Positions 39,775 to 51,493 of a DNA stretch of 64,000 bases are shown here, piece after piece. The position numbers were made by a program, and so were the translations under genes. The notes beneath the pieces are model-generated. The model was not told the origin of the DNA and did not search any database. It saw nothing but the letters and a program-made list of their open reading frames with translations. Numbering within the stretch: position 1 is the first letter of the stretch; the number at the start of each line of letters is the position of its first letter. The DNA is from Membranipora membranacea (lineage: Eukaryota > Bryozoa > Gymnolaemata > Cheilostomatida > Membraniporidae). The stretch spans positions 12,650,001 to 12,714,000 of the forward strand of contig OU612073.1 of NCBI GenBank assembly GCA_914767715.1. The letters run 5' to 3'.

Positions 39775-41300
39775 AACATGCGTCGGGTGTCCCTCAGGCA
39801 CTTCTTAAATATCGCTGTACCATTCCTAACTATACATTTCCAGTGACGTATACCAAAATATACTAAACATATACAAGCATGACATAACACCTTAAGTTAG
39901 TACTACTATTTTCTACAGTCTGGCTTCTACTAGCTGTACAATTAGTACACCTACTTCATGTGTCTCAATCTAACATAGCGGTGTTCCTACTTCATCTGGC
40001 TAAATCTTACTTAGCGGTGTTCCTACTTCATGTGTCTCAATCCAACTGAGCAGTGGTGTGAGTTCTACTTCATGAGCCTTAACCCTTATCTAACATGATC
40101 GAAAAAAGTTAAAACCCTAGCTGTATTCTTCATTTATTTTATTGTGCTAATAATAATAATGACCTATCTTATGGCGATGCAGTAATAAATAATATGCAAT
40201 GAGTAAAACCGTGTATGAGATCCTTTGATGATGCAATTTTTGATTGTTTGTTTTTTGACAGATTGTTTATTGAGAGAGGGGTTATAATGGAGGGTCATTT
40301 GCATTTTGTTTTTGGTAATAATTTTGCAGATGGTAGATTGTTACTGCGACAATTTTGGACGGTCAATTTTTACGAGTCGAATTTCACGGGTCGGGTCGGG
40401 TCGGGTCGGGTCGGCTTCCACTGGTCAATTTCATGAGACCGTTTTAATGTGTCGGTTTTGACGGGTCATTTTTACGGATCAGTTTTTACGTGTCGGTTTA
40501 GGCGTGTCGGTTTTGACGGGTCGATTTTTACGAGTTGGTTTTTACAGGTCAGGTTTTATTGGCCAGCTTTTAAAGGATTATTGCTTTGTGGTGGGATGCT
40601 TATAGGGTAGAATACCTCTTTGATTTATTGGTTGACGTTTGCTTATATGTTTTGGGATGGTTGTAGTTTCGGGCATTTGTGCTGCATGTATCAATGTCGG
40701 CAGTCATTCATTTCAAGATAATTTTACCGGTTTTTTTCAATATTACTTCTATTTGCAAGCTGTATTATCACTACGCTAGCTAATCTTACCAATGAGTCCT
40801 ACTTCTTACTTAACGTTGGTCCTACTTCATGTATCTAATCAAACTTAGCAGTGGTTCTACTTCATGAGCCTAACCCCTAATATAACTTAGCAATGGTAAC
40901 AGTCCTACTTCATGTGCCTGAACCCTAATTTATCTTATCTTCATTCTACTGACTGTAAGTACGCTCAATACAAGCATTGCATAGTTACTTTCAAGATTTA
41001 TCATTTACTCAAGATGATTGCTCAAAAGGTTGCCTATTGTGGGTTGTGTTTTCGGAAGATGGTGCACTGAGAGAGATGGTTCATAATTGCTTGTTGTTCT
41101 GGTGTTATTTCGCAGGAGTTTCTCAGGTGTCAAGGTGTTGTTTTACGGTTGGATGCTTTCCTTTTTTTTTAAGTGTCAGGGATCATGGAATAATTGCTGA
41201 TATTCCTGAATCATTACACTTTCAGCTATTTGTAATGATTGAGTCAGTAGCTGCGTAAGCAGACATTCTCAGTGCCAGTCAGTCATGTCATGATACTTTT
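39775..41300. other. Non-coding, repeat-rich DNA
   Basis: Contains recurring CCTACTTCATGTGTCTCAAT-like blocks (39950-40080 and again 40797-40920), the degenerate GGGTC array described separately, and a stray copy of the AATACAAGCATTGCA unit at about 40967. No exon is supported here. Confidence 0.4.
40345..40565 (+). repeat. Degenerate GGGTC / TTTTTACGGGTCGG array
   Basis: A core of five consecutive GGGTC-type units (about 40388-40413) is surrounded by a looser array in which variants of TTTTTACGRGTCGGTTTT recur roughly every 15-20 bases. It is strongly skewed in base composition compared with its surroundings. Confidence 0.65.
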
Positions 41301-41308
41301 TTTCAGGG

Positions 41309-41598
41309 ATATTCAAATTAAATGTTTGGCTGGTTACTGTTTGGAGCAAGAAATACAAAAGCTTTCAATAAAAAATTATATGAAAACGTGTGACGAACCG
41401 AATTTGGTTATAGATCCAAAGTTTGAAAAAGCTAAAGCCGCAAAAAAACTGATATATGGTATGGTCAATTACAGAACAAGTCTGTTTCCTCTGGATTACA
41501 GGTTGTTAGAGGAGGAGACATGTGGATACAAAGGCGCCTCAATATCCCCATGCCCACACCTCAACACCTCCAAACCAGAGTTGGCAAACTTGTACTAA
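41309..41598 (+). CDS. Candidate terminal exon of an unrecognised gene
   Basis: A pyrimidine-rich acceptor (TTTTTTTCAG) is followed by an open frame of about 97 residues to a stop at 41598. The composition looks coding, with KTCDEPNLVIDPKFEKAKAA followed by an aromatic- and acid-rich stretch. I do not recognise the family and found no convincing upstream exons. AATAAA at about 42395 is a possible poly(A) signal. It would be convergent with the unrecognised - strand gene that ends at 42574. It could also be a chance open frame. Confidence 0.35.
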
Positions 41599-42444
41599 GC
41601 CTCCAGCACACATGATTTCTCAGTCTGCTGTGTGAATGTTAGTGTGAGTGTGAGAGAGTTAGTGAGTTATATTAAGTGTTAGTGAGATCACAACAGCAGC
41701 TGAACAGTTCTGTGGCTGAAAGCTTAACCTAAAATAGTTTTGACTAGAAATCCAGGTTGAGGAATTCGCAAAATAACTGATCTTAGGGGAAGAATTGAAT
41801 ATTGAGTTATGTTTGCAGTACATAGATAGAAGCAGCATTTAAACTTTCAAGTTTTTTTCAAGAGCGAGAGCTTGAATTATAAACAAATGTTGACCTAACA
41901 GTTATATTCAGTGATTTGAGGGGAAAATTTAATTTGAATTGTTTCAACAGCGGCATTTAAGATTTCAAGTGTAATCAAATGAGTGGGAGCTTAAATTGAA
42001 AGAATTGACATTGAGCTTGATTTCATTAAGCTGATCTTAGGGAAAATAATTTGAATTGTTTCTCAGTGCCTAAAAGCAACATTCTAATTCTCAAGTGTGA
42101 TAAAATGAGTGAGACCTAAAGTGAAAATTATATTGACTATTTAATATTGAATAATTTGCAAAAACCTGATTTGAGTCGTTGATAGTCGAGTCAGTCATAG
42201 AATGCAAGGAATGGAGTTACCGTTTTGCCCTCTTATCTTGTTTGTTTTACTTTTAAACCCTCTCTCCAGATATGTTTAATAACTTTTACTAAGGGCATGA
42301 TATCTTAATGTCCGGGCTTATTTGCTTTAGTTTAAGTAGTAACTGTGCAACTTTCCTTATATAATTCTGATGCCTGCTACTCCACACCAATAATAATAAA
42401 GGGTAATGCAAGATATGTTATTAATCTGACCTGTTTTTAGTTTC

Positions 42445-42572
42445 GTTTCTTGTCGTGATTGTCGTTCGGTGTCGTTTATTAGCGCTTTTTGTCGTGATTG
42501 TTGTTTGGTGTCGTTTATTAGCGCTTTTTGTCGTTACTGTCGGTTGGTATCGTTTATTATCGTATTTAGTCG
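42445..42572 (+). repeat. Tandem repeat, about 38-bp unit, three copies
   Basis: Three units of the form TTGTCGTGATTGTCGTTCGG followed by TGTCGTTTATTAGCGCTTT, increasingly degenerate towards the right. They lie directly after the stop of the - strand gene and each contains TTTATT, that is AATAAA on the - strand, so the array may supply several poly(A) signals. Confidence 0.7.
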
Positions 42573-42573
42573 T

Positions 42574-45500
42574 TTACTGTGGCTCTGTTGTCCGTTGAGA
42601 TCCAGTGAGTTCCGCTGCCGCTGCTGTCTGTTGCTGTTTGCTGCTGGTGAGTGGCTGCCCTGTCACCTGTGTGAAGTCCATCCTGTCCTCTTTCTCCAAG
42701 CTGTGCCTAAAATCATGAATGGAAACAAAGGTTGTTAAGAGATTTGCTTTATTAATTGATACAGACATACATACTACATAAAAGGAGATTTGTGAGGAGC
42801 AAACTTTCCATAAATAAAAAAAAAAGATGATCTTTGTGACCTTTTGTGACAAACTATATCAGGAGTATTGCCCACATTGATATAAGAAAGACAACTCTAC
42901 ACAGCTTAGGTCAAAAGCCGTCTGTGTTAAACGAGCATCATTGTGAGGCACAAACATAGCTAAGGAGTTAGAATTGCTAGCTTGTGAGGCGATTTCACTC
43001 GGTTGTCAACTCAGCGACTGCAAAATTACAAGCCAAAAATGAGTAGGGCGGCAGTGACAGGCGTCTCTAGCATTAGATTTAGTACCTACATTTTTGACAC
43101 TGATGGGATAAAAAATAATTCCTAATTCAAAGTGATTATCTTGTGATCAAAACGATAACCTTCACTGTTACTGTTTTGAACTAAAATGTAGAGATTCATT
43201 TGGTTGAAGAAACTTCATAGCTAACGGTGACAAGTTAACAACATGGGTCTAAGTGACATCCTTTGTAGTAAGCTTCTCCCATATTAATGTAACACAGCAA
43301 AAATCTAGAGAGACTCTAATTAGGAGAATTTAGGATACTGCATAAATGGCTTTAGACCTAGATTAATCAAATTCACCTACGATTTGAGCTGGCCCCTCTT
43401 TCGTAGCCACAAGCTTACTAGTAGAGTGGGAAGGTGTTAAAAGAAAAAACTTGTTTGGCTCAAAGAAGGCTACAATGACATGCCTTAATCAAATACTAAA
43501 TTTATAAAAACCCTGGGCTAACCGGAACAAAATTCAAATTTGAGCAGCAAAGAAGCAGTTGCTCAAAACTAGTGGATATGTCAAACTCACCATAGCCGTC
43601 TGTGGAGCTTCTCACCGGCCCAATCTGTCCAAGCAGCGTCTGGATCAGAAGAGCAACTCGGTTAGTACCGTTCTACGTTTATATACCCGTGAGTTAAATT
43701 CAAAAAGCTAATAGTTTGCAGGATTACCAAACTAAAATATCGAAATATCGACTAAGACTTTAATGTGAGATGATTGTTGAGCTACCTTTTACAGCCACTG
43801 AGGCCAGCACTCGAGCATAATTTTGCTAAAATTAGGGAAAGCTGCAAGCTTGAAGCTTTTTTTCCCTAGATCCATCAATCCGCAATCATTATCCATTGTC
43901 AAAGCTTAGAATGGTTCAGCTGGTTCATAATTATCTCATAATTTTCCATTGAAATTTTAGCCAAGCTTTGGTAAATCCTAGTTAGCAAAGCTATTAGCAG
44001 GAAAACAACAATATACTTATAGACCTATTACTGTTACACAACATGGTCACATGCTCACAGAATGCATTTAAACAGAATCTCACTGATAATATTCCAAAGC
44101 AGACCCTAACTAAATTCAATATCTAATTGTGTGGACATAAGGAGCAACAAAAAGTGCATAATAGTTAGAATGATAAATAATAATAGGTGAGTTATGATTG
44201 TTTGAGTATATAAGATTTACGTGACAGCATGACTATCTGTCGACTTACTTGGGATTGTACCACCTATATCCGCAGTTCTCACAATAATCACAGATATTTT
44301 TTTAATCCTGATATAATTTGCTAAAAACCTTCATAATGTATCTAGTTTTGATCCTATTTTTGTATCGTTAGGGCCACGTTGATTTATCCTCTGTGAAAAT
44401 TTCACCCGCTCTAAGAAATAATTTACACCCTCTGGTGCAATAATTGACTCCCTTTGAGAAAAAATTTACACCCTTAAAATACCATCTTTTACTGTGAAAA
44501 GCCATTTTCCATTATCTAAACACAATATATTTCTTTTAAAATTACTGTTTCTTTTTTGAAACTTTGTTTATGATAAATTAAATACGGCTGTATATAAACA
44601 CATATCCAGTGCCTCATAGCACTTCAGAAAAAAGTTATTTTTGAAGATAAAAGAAATGGCTGGATACATATGTGTAGTAAAACCAATTGAAGGTGTGCTT
44701 AAGATACTTAAAATATATCAAAGTGGCGCAGCATTGTGAATTGCGCCTGGGTGAGTTGGGGGAGTTTATTTTAAATACCCGTGCAAAAAAACATTATTCA
44801 TCCAAATGGATGTAGGTTAAATCCCCTTATCAATCCTTGACCCTGTATAACCATCTTTCAATCTCGTGATATTTACCAGGAAGGCTTCCCACATAAAAAC
44901 TATGCAGAAATTAACAGAGTATTTTTTATGAGTTACATCCACATTACTTAAAAGGACATCCCTCAAAGTGTTGAGGCATTGAGGTAGTTGATTAATCCAC
45001 CAACCTCAATCAAACATCTGCTGCACACTCCAGAGCAACACATCAAAGGCTCATATTGTTTCTGGAGGAAACTAGTTGTGTATGTACTCATGCAGACTTG
45101 ATTGACAGTCCCAGTATTGGCTTATATTACATTCATTTTAATCAAGGCACGGATCTCAGAATATCTATAAAATTCTACCACGGGTGGGGTTCGAACCCAC
45201 GCGGACATACGTCCATTGGATCTTAAGTCCAACGCCTTAACCACTCGGCCACCATGGTTGATTGGTACCATCTTTACCTCCTTGATAGGAGTACACTCAA
45301 ATTCCTCACTGTTATCACTAACGATTTGCAATAATTGTATTACCAGCAGTTGTTATCTAGTCGAAAAAGTCAAACTGCTGTATATCAGCGGTTCATAGAT
45401 TATATAGAGTAATCTCTGGGTCTCATTTGTATGTATTTCAATCAAATTGCAGAAAATTTTTCAAGATTAGTCAAATAACATAAAGAAAATAATTCTTTCA

Positions 45501-46487
45501 AGATGTCTTTTGAGAAAATTTGCGTCCCCCATCGTTTGTAATCAGTACAATGGTCCAACCATCTGTAAACTTATGGGAATTATGTGGTATTTTTTTGTGA
45601 AGACTCACCAGCTAACATTATTAATACTCGGAGAGTATCTATATGTTCGTGATCCATAAACTCAATAGAAGGCAGAAGATTGTGAAAGATACAACACTAG
45701 TATTTTTTTATTTCATATTTTCAAATTTCAATGTTATAAGTTCACAGCTTGATATTATGATGCCTTCTTATATACAAAAACCGACCCCGCTACTGGTACT
45801 GTATTTTGATATAAGCTCCAACACGCACACTTATTATAAATTATGTATATATTTTTTAAGGTCGGTCTATCATTCACTGTCTTGAACACTCATCACTCAT
45901 CGCGAATAATTCTACTGGTGAATCATGTCTGCCAGGTTCTTCACACAACGCTGACCAGTAGTAATAATAATTTCTTTTCATCTTGGAGTATATTTAAGCT
46001 TTATTCATTTGAAGTTTGTTTATTGCCTATTTCTAATATCCATCCTGTAATAGGTTGATAGCATCGAAACTACGGCACATAAGTGAGCGATAAAATAAAA
46101 AGGAGTCTGAGCTGCATCAGTTGAAAATTTGGATATAAAATATAAAAATCATTAAGCTTTGTTACACCTGATTATTGTTGATATTTGATGACATAGAGGA
46201 GCAGTTACTGACAGCTGCCAGTAGACCTGTATTCTCAGGATCTATAAATAGAGGAGAGCAGGCTGTCGTATATCCTCTATTTATGATCTGATGGCTAAGG
46301 CTAAACAGAGCTCTGCTTTTGTCGGCGGAACTAAGGTCAGATATGCTCACTATTAGGATAGGTATATGGTTTAGTTTAGTTTATTATCACATCATATATT
46401 ACCATGTGATAATAAAAATAGATCAGTCTGTTTACATCATCTCATCTGGAGAGGACGCCTGAATGAAAACCTCTTGTTGTCCAACTA
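42574..46487 (-). CDS. Unrecognised multi-exon gene (C-terminal exons)
   Basis: Exons on the - strand, 5' to 3': 46487-46436 (tentative), 46345-46168 (or from 46349), 43825-43786, 43639-43591, 42706-42574. GT-AG borders and codon phases chain without a stop, which is unlikely by chance. The tentative first exon encodes EVFIQASSPDEM, reminiscent of the last strand and helix start of PH domains. Later parts include ALFSLSHQIINRGYTTACSP, VLASVAVKDAAWTDWAGEKL and a polar Gln/Thr-rich tail ending TTEPQ. I do not recognise the protein. The 5' end is missing: the ASCC3-like gene begins on the other strand about 40 bases beyond the first exon. AATAAA (- strand) lies at 42553-42558, about 16 bases after the stop. 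Confidence 0.5.
43830..45170. other. Intron-like AT-rich DNA
   Basis: Lies within the long intron of the unrecognised - strand gene. No exon or clear transposon was seen up to the tRNA gene. The segment 44350-44520 is AT-rich with repeated TTTACACCCT motifs. Confidence 0.35.
45176..45258 (-). tRNA. tRNA-Leu (anticodon UAA)
   Basis: 83 bases on the - strand. The acceptor stem ACCATGG pairs with CCGTGGT, followed by discriminator A. The A box GTGGCCGAGTGGTTAAGG and B box GGTTCGAACCC are canonical. The anticodon arm TTGGACTTAAGATCCAA shows anticodon TAA. The long variable arm TGGACGTATGTCC is typical of class II tRNA-Leu. A TTTT terminator follows. There is no intron. It sits in the long intron of the unrecognised - strand gene. 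Confidence 0.96.
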
Positions 46488-47860
46488 CTGATATGACTCT
46501 ATATTTTTGACATGATTCTTGTAGATGAATCTTCTATTACCCAATGTGATGATGTTTACCAGAGAAGAAATAGGTTTTATCTTGATGCAGCTCAATGTAA
46601 AGTAAAAAGATTAATGTTAAAATAAACAACAAATTGAAGTTATCCACTCTCTGATGTTGAGGGGGCAACTCTTCAGTTTTATAAACCTTTTATTATTATT
46701 ATACACAGTTGGTATTACCCGAAGGATTTACTAAGGAAAGCACTAAGATGTATGAAGAGGTGAACGTGCCTGCCACTCAGAAGGCTCCTGTAGATGTGGG
46801 CAAAGAGAGAATTCTCATATCAACTCTCGACCAAGTGAGTGAGGCTGACTTTGTCATAACTAGTTCAGATTCAGATTGCTGTGGAAATCTTCGTTTCGGT
46901 ACATTTACACCTTTACCCATCCTCAATGGTCTTTAAAAGTTCTGCCTAGTCCACAATGAATTGGCAGTTAATTTGAAGCTGTACTGTTGTTTCTCGAAAC
47001 ACTGGTGAAGTTGGTATGCCTGTCTGCAAAGAACCCATCTGAGTTGTCAGAAAGTATTAATCCTACCCAGTTTTATGAATCCAATTTCTATTTTTTACCA
47101 GAGCTCACCAACTGTTTTATTTAATACCCCAGGGTATTTCAACAATGGATTATAAATAAATCTGAAAATCTGTAAATTTGACAACTTTGCTTATCTATCC
47201 AGAGGTTGGACAGATAGCCTTTAGAAACACAAAGTCACTGAACCGTATACAGAGTGTTGTGTTTGACACAGCTTACACTACTAATGAGAATCTGCTCATC
47301 TGTGCTCCTACTGGTGCTGCTAAAACTAATATAGCTATGCTGACTATACTACACACTATCCGGCAGCATATAGAGAATGGAGTCATACACAGGGACAAGT
47401 TTAAGGTATGTTATAATATTGTTGATGTTGGCGGACATTTTCCATTTACCATTTTGCCTCTCGGGTACCGATATAAATACTCTGTTATGTTTATAGTCTT
47501 GTCTTAGTATTGTGTATCGTTGCTCCCCTGGCACCTTCCTGCCACTCTCTTAGTTTTTAAGCTTTCTTCTGCTACCTATAAGATAGCAAAGATTAATGTT
47601 TAGTTCTGTGTATGAGACATTTACATTGCTGATGCCTTTAGTCATAAACGTTCATATTGAGTTCAATAAATGGAGAATGTGACTGTAATTTACTGAAAAG
47701 TTTCCCTTGTCTTTTCTTACCAACATAATACTCATCCAAAGCAGTTTGTTATAACATGATATTGTTATGAATATAAAATATCTTTACTTCTTAAGTACAG
47801 ACCTCTGCTAGATGAAACTTCTCCATCTATATCCAATTTGTAGATAGTGTACGTGGCTCC

Positions 47861-48236
47861 TACCGTAATCCCTCACCTATAGATCGCGCGACTTATAAGT
47901 GAAGGCGGCTATAAGAGAGTAGCATATAGACGCGACTATCATTTGAAGCATTTTTATATTAAGATTGGACCAAAACCTAATATAGTCACCTAAGCTGAAT
48001 AGCTCAGTTGTAGAGCGTACGACTTGTAAACATGGAGTTTTGAGTTTGAAACCCACTGAGGGCAGTTTTTTTCCCAAAACTACTTAGTTCGTTTGTAGTG
48101 AGTGTAGTGTAGTGAGTGTCTTATAGCTGTGGGGTGTCTTATAGCTGTGGGGTGTCTTATAACTGGCATTTTTATTTTTTCTGAGGGGGGTGATTCACTT
48201 ATAAGTCCGGTGACTTATAGGTGAGGGATTACGGTA
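47861..48236. mobile_element. Tc1/mariner-type MITE inside an ASCC3 coding exon
   Basis: The element 47863-48234 (372 bases) starts CCGTAATCCCTCACCTATA and ends with its exact reverse complement; looser similarity extends to about 41 bases. TA is duplicated at 47861-47862 and 48235-48236. Removing the element and one TA restores GCT CCT ATG AAG, that is A-P-M-K of helicase motif Ia, so this is a clean insertion into coding sequence. GT at 47865 and AG at 48219-48220 both lie in the inverted repeats. Splicing between them would remove 356 bases and leave the frame open, adding six residues (TVRDYG). Without splicing, translation stops 12 codons into the exon. The same element contains a tRNA-Thr-like segment. 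Confidence 0.9.
47994..48064 (+). other. Degenerate tRNA-Thr-like sequence inside the MITE
   Basis: The segment resembles tRNA-Thr: A box TAGCTCAGTTGTAGAGCG, anticodon loop CTTGTAA (anticodon TGT), B box GTTTGAAACCC and 3' end GAGGGCA. The acceptor stem no longer pairs and several stem bases are lost, so it is a tRNA-derived fragment rather than a working gene. It may retain an internal RNA polymerase III promoter. Confidence 0.65.
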
Positions 48237-49589
48237 TGAAGGCTTTAGCTGCTGAGATGGTGAGGAATTTTGGTAAACGTCTGGAGCCTCTGGGTATATC
48301 TGTGAGAGAACTGACTGGTGATATGTCTCTTACTAAAACTGAGATACTCAAAACTCAGGTCTGGTATAAATTGGTGTTTGATATCATGTTTTGTTTATTG
48401 ATTGGTACTTGGTAGTGAATATTACATCTTTCAAATAAATTGAATCCTGACATGTTTAAAGAACACAATAATGGTATCTGTGCATTTTTATTTATCTTAC
48501 ATATACGATTATGATATTCCTTGTAACAGAACCTTCTTGCTCTTGAGCTATGAAGGAAAGTTCTTGTTATCAAGACAGCGTCAGTGATAACAGCGATGCA
48601 GTGATGCAGCTTATGTGCAGGTTATCAAGCACCATGATTACATGATTACATGACCTCTTGCAAACTTTGATAATTGTATTCTGTTGATTGTAGATGTTGG
48701 TTACAACCCCAGAGAAGTGGGATGTGGTGACACGTAAGTCGACAGGTGACGTAGCGCTTGTACAGCTTGTCAAATTACTCATCATAGACGAGGTGCACTT
48801 GCTGCATGAAGACAGAGGATCTGTTATAGACACACTAGTCGCCAGAACCCTCAGACAGGTTGGGAATTAGTCATCTAAGAGCATGAGTATTACTCATGTC
48901 ATTTTGTTCATGTTTTTATTTGTATCTGGTCATAGGATGAATGAATGTAGAAATTATAATTTAACTGGGTGTGTGCAGTTACAGGCTCCCCTCTGCGTCT
49001 TTGACTTAAGGACAGCCGGGTTTCTGTTTGGCATCGGTATAGTACAATATGTGCCAGTACATGTGCTGTAGAGGGGATAACTCTCTATGCATTGAAGACT
49101 TTGACTTGCAGCAAAAAATTATAGAAAGCATAATCACACATTACTTCTTATCTACGTTGTAAAATGGATTACCAAGCAACAACCGAATAATGTTTGTCTC
49201 AGATTTAAATTCTATTCTCATGTTTACAGGTTGAATCAAGCCAGTCTATGATTCGTATTGTGGGTCTCTCCGCCACCCTCCCTAATTACATGGACGTAGC
49301 TAAGTTTCTCAGAGTAAACCCGTTCCTCGGACTATTCTTCTTTGACGCACGGTTCAGACCTGTACCGCTAGGGATGACCTTCGTCGGAGTGAAAACTCTG
49401 AACAGGATACAGAGGATAGCTGATATGAATGAGGTGAGTAATGCCCTGATGGATTATCATATTTCAGCAGCATTTGATCACCAATTACATCATTTAACTC
49501 AGCTAACATGTTAGTTTAAGGGCTCAGCATCCATTGAAATTAGGCTTTTCATGGAATGAAATCCTCCAACCCGATTATTGGTAGGTGCT

Positions 49590-50490
49590 TTAATGACTTT
49601 AGTGGGTGTAGGGATTGTAGCTGTTGTTGGTATTGCAGTTGTTGTCGTTGTTGTTGGTGTATTTGCATTGGTGTTGCTGTTGTTGGCATTGGTGTTGCTG
49701 TTGTTGTCTTGTAACTCTTCCTAGTCACAGGGATAGTTGTGGTTGACTCCAGAGTTGTGTTATCTACAATGAAATATACTATTTATGAAGGGTATTCTTC
49801 AGTGAACTTTTGGATTATTTACACAATTCTCAGATCCATTTGGTAGCCCTTAGTAGCTTCATTCTCAGTGAAAAGAGTTTGCTCCAATTTAGGGCAACTC
49901 AAAATACATACAGAAACTTAACCATAAAATGTAACCTGTAGTGAGGGAGATATCAGTATTACTTTACTACCTTGGAACCTGGGGTCCTGGTAAGCCAGGA
50001 ACTTGAGAACCTGGGAACTTGTGAACCTTAGAACCCGGTAACCCGGTAACCTGGGAACCTCGGACCGGGCTGTCACATCTCTCTTACCTTCACTATTCTC
50101 TCTGTGAATCCTTTCTTCTGCTAGGTTGAGTTGAGCCGGCATATGAGTGGGGTAAACTTGTGTTATATAAACCCAAATCCCCACTGATAACGCCATTGCG
50201 ATAAGGACAAAAATCATTACAATTATATTCCAGATTCCAATGTTTCTCTGTGGCAAGGTTTCTTGGTGATGCCATTTCCCTGCGGTGAGGTTTCTCTTCG
50301 GTGAAGTTCTGTGGAGGTTTTGACAATCAGTCTGTTTCTTTCTCTTTTCTTTCAGGCTGTCTCTAGTTTTCTTTGGCTTCTCTGCTAATTCAGAGATTTT
50401 TGTGTTGGCAATGTTGGAATAATAACCTGTATCGGTACCGAGTTGATCCTGTACCCGGCCAGGCTTATCAGCATATCTTGGTGTAGCCAT
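49590..50490 (-). CDS. Nested single-pass (type II-like) membrane protein, unrecognised
   Basis: Exon 1 is 50490-50088 (134 codons plus one base), ending at donor GTAAGA. It encodes a cytosolic-looking, Lys/Arg-rich N-terminus (KPKKTRDSLKEKRKK) and one membrane segment (IWNIIVMIFVLIAMALSVGI, about residues 85-110) with no signal peptide. A short helical, charged stretch (LNLAEERIHRENSE) follows. By the positive-inside rule the N-terminus should be cytosolic. A phase-compatible second exon starts at 49763 and gives a Thr-rich stalk (TTLESTTTIPVTRKSYKTTT). Its end is uncertain, because two overlapping frames both read as Thr/Pro- or Gln-rich through CAACAACAGCAACACC repeats. The family is not recognised. 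The gene is antisense inside an ASCC3 intron, as is its neighbour at 52410-53464, which has a similar layout. Confidence 0.55.
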
Positions 50491-51493
50491 TTTGCTGAGT
50501 GAATGAATATGCTAACTTTCCTCTCTACCTTCCTGACTTTATGTGTCTGCTACTGGGTAAGGTGGTGATGAAGCAGCTGAATGAAGCAATTTTGTCAGCG
50601 CTAACGAAATGGAATGTCATCTTGGTTTACAGTTTTCATCAGCTATGCCAGCTTTGTCTTGCCATGTTTTTTTTACATACAGTGCAGCTACCTTTACAAG
50701 GATCGAGCAAAAAGCTGACAAGAAGAATTTGTTGTCTCACTATTATATGGAAAGGTGTTTTTTTCAAGTTTTATGAATGCAGATTTTGTATCTTTTTTTA
50801 TTACACGTGCTCTGGAGCTTTTGCTTCGTTATCAGATTACTCGATGTCTTCTCCCAGCTGTACTCAGCCTGTGACAATATGAGAAATAGGTCAGAAAAAA
50901 TATCAGCTGACCTCATGCTGGTAGCAAAAGTTCAACACCTGTACTCTGGTGTCAAACTCTGTATAATTAAAAACAAATCACATGTGCTGCTATTTCTGCT
51001 CATACTATGATGATGTCACTCTCAGATGTCTTGATTTAAACATTTAGGTTCTTTGCTTAGCCAAAGTTGTGTGAGTGCATTTTGTTGAACAGCTTTATTG
51101 GCACTTGCATTCTATATCATTTCAATAAAGGAATATTTTTCAGTTGCATCGAGACTCGATATTGAGTAGCATCTGTTTGGCACTGCTGTCTTGTGCATTC
51201 GATGGCTCCCAAATCATGATTATTGAATTGATTAGACATTAACAATGTTCCTATCAAAGATATTGATAGCTCTGAATTTCAGAGTGACAAGCTCAAAAAG
51301 CCGATGCTCTTTGAGACCAATACTGAAAAAACTATTTACGAATCATCCCTCCCTCTTCACTGTCCCAGACTTAAAGCCTACCTGAATACCAAAGCAAAAT
51401 TTCATAATCAGGCAACTGGTTCTGCAGTAGTAATCCAATATTTTTACAATCGAACAATCATAGCACTTCTGGGTGAAAATTTTGTATAGTGGT

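Noticed and set aside
47994-48064. Functional tRNA-Thr gene
   Set aside because: The acceptor stem does not pair and conserved stem bases are lost; it is better described as a tRNA-derived fragment within a MITE.
49918-50088. Continuation of the nested membrane protein from 50088 down to 49918 as one exon
   Set aside because: A good GTAAGA donor lies at 50087, and the read-through sequence is low-complexity 9-base repeats.
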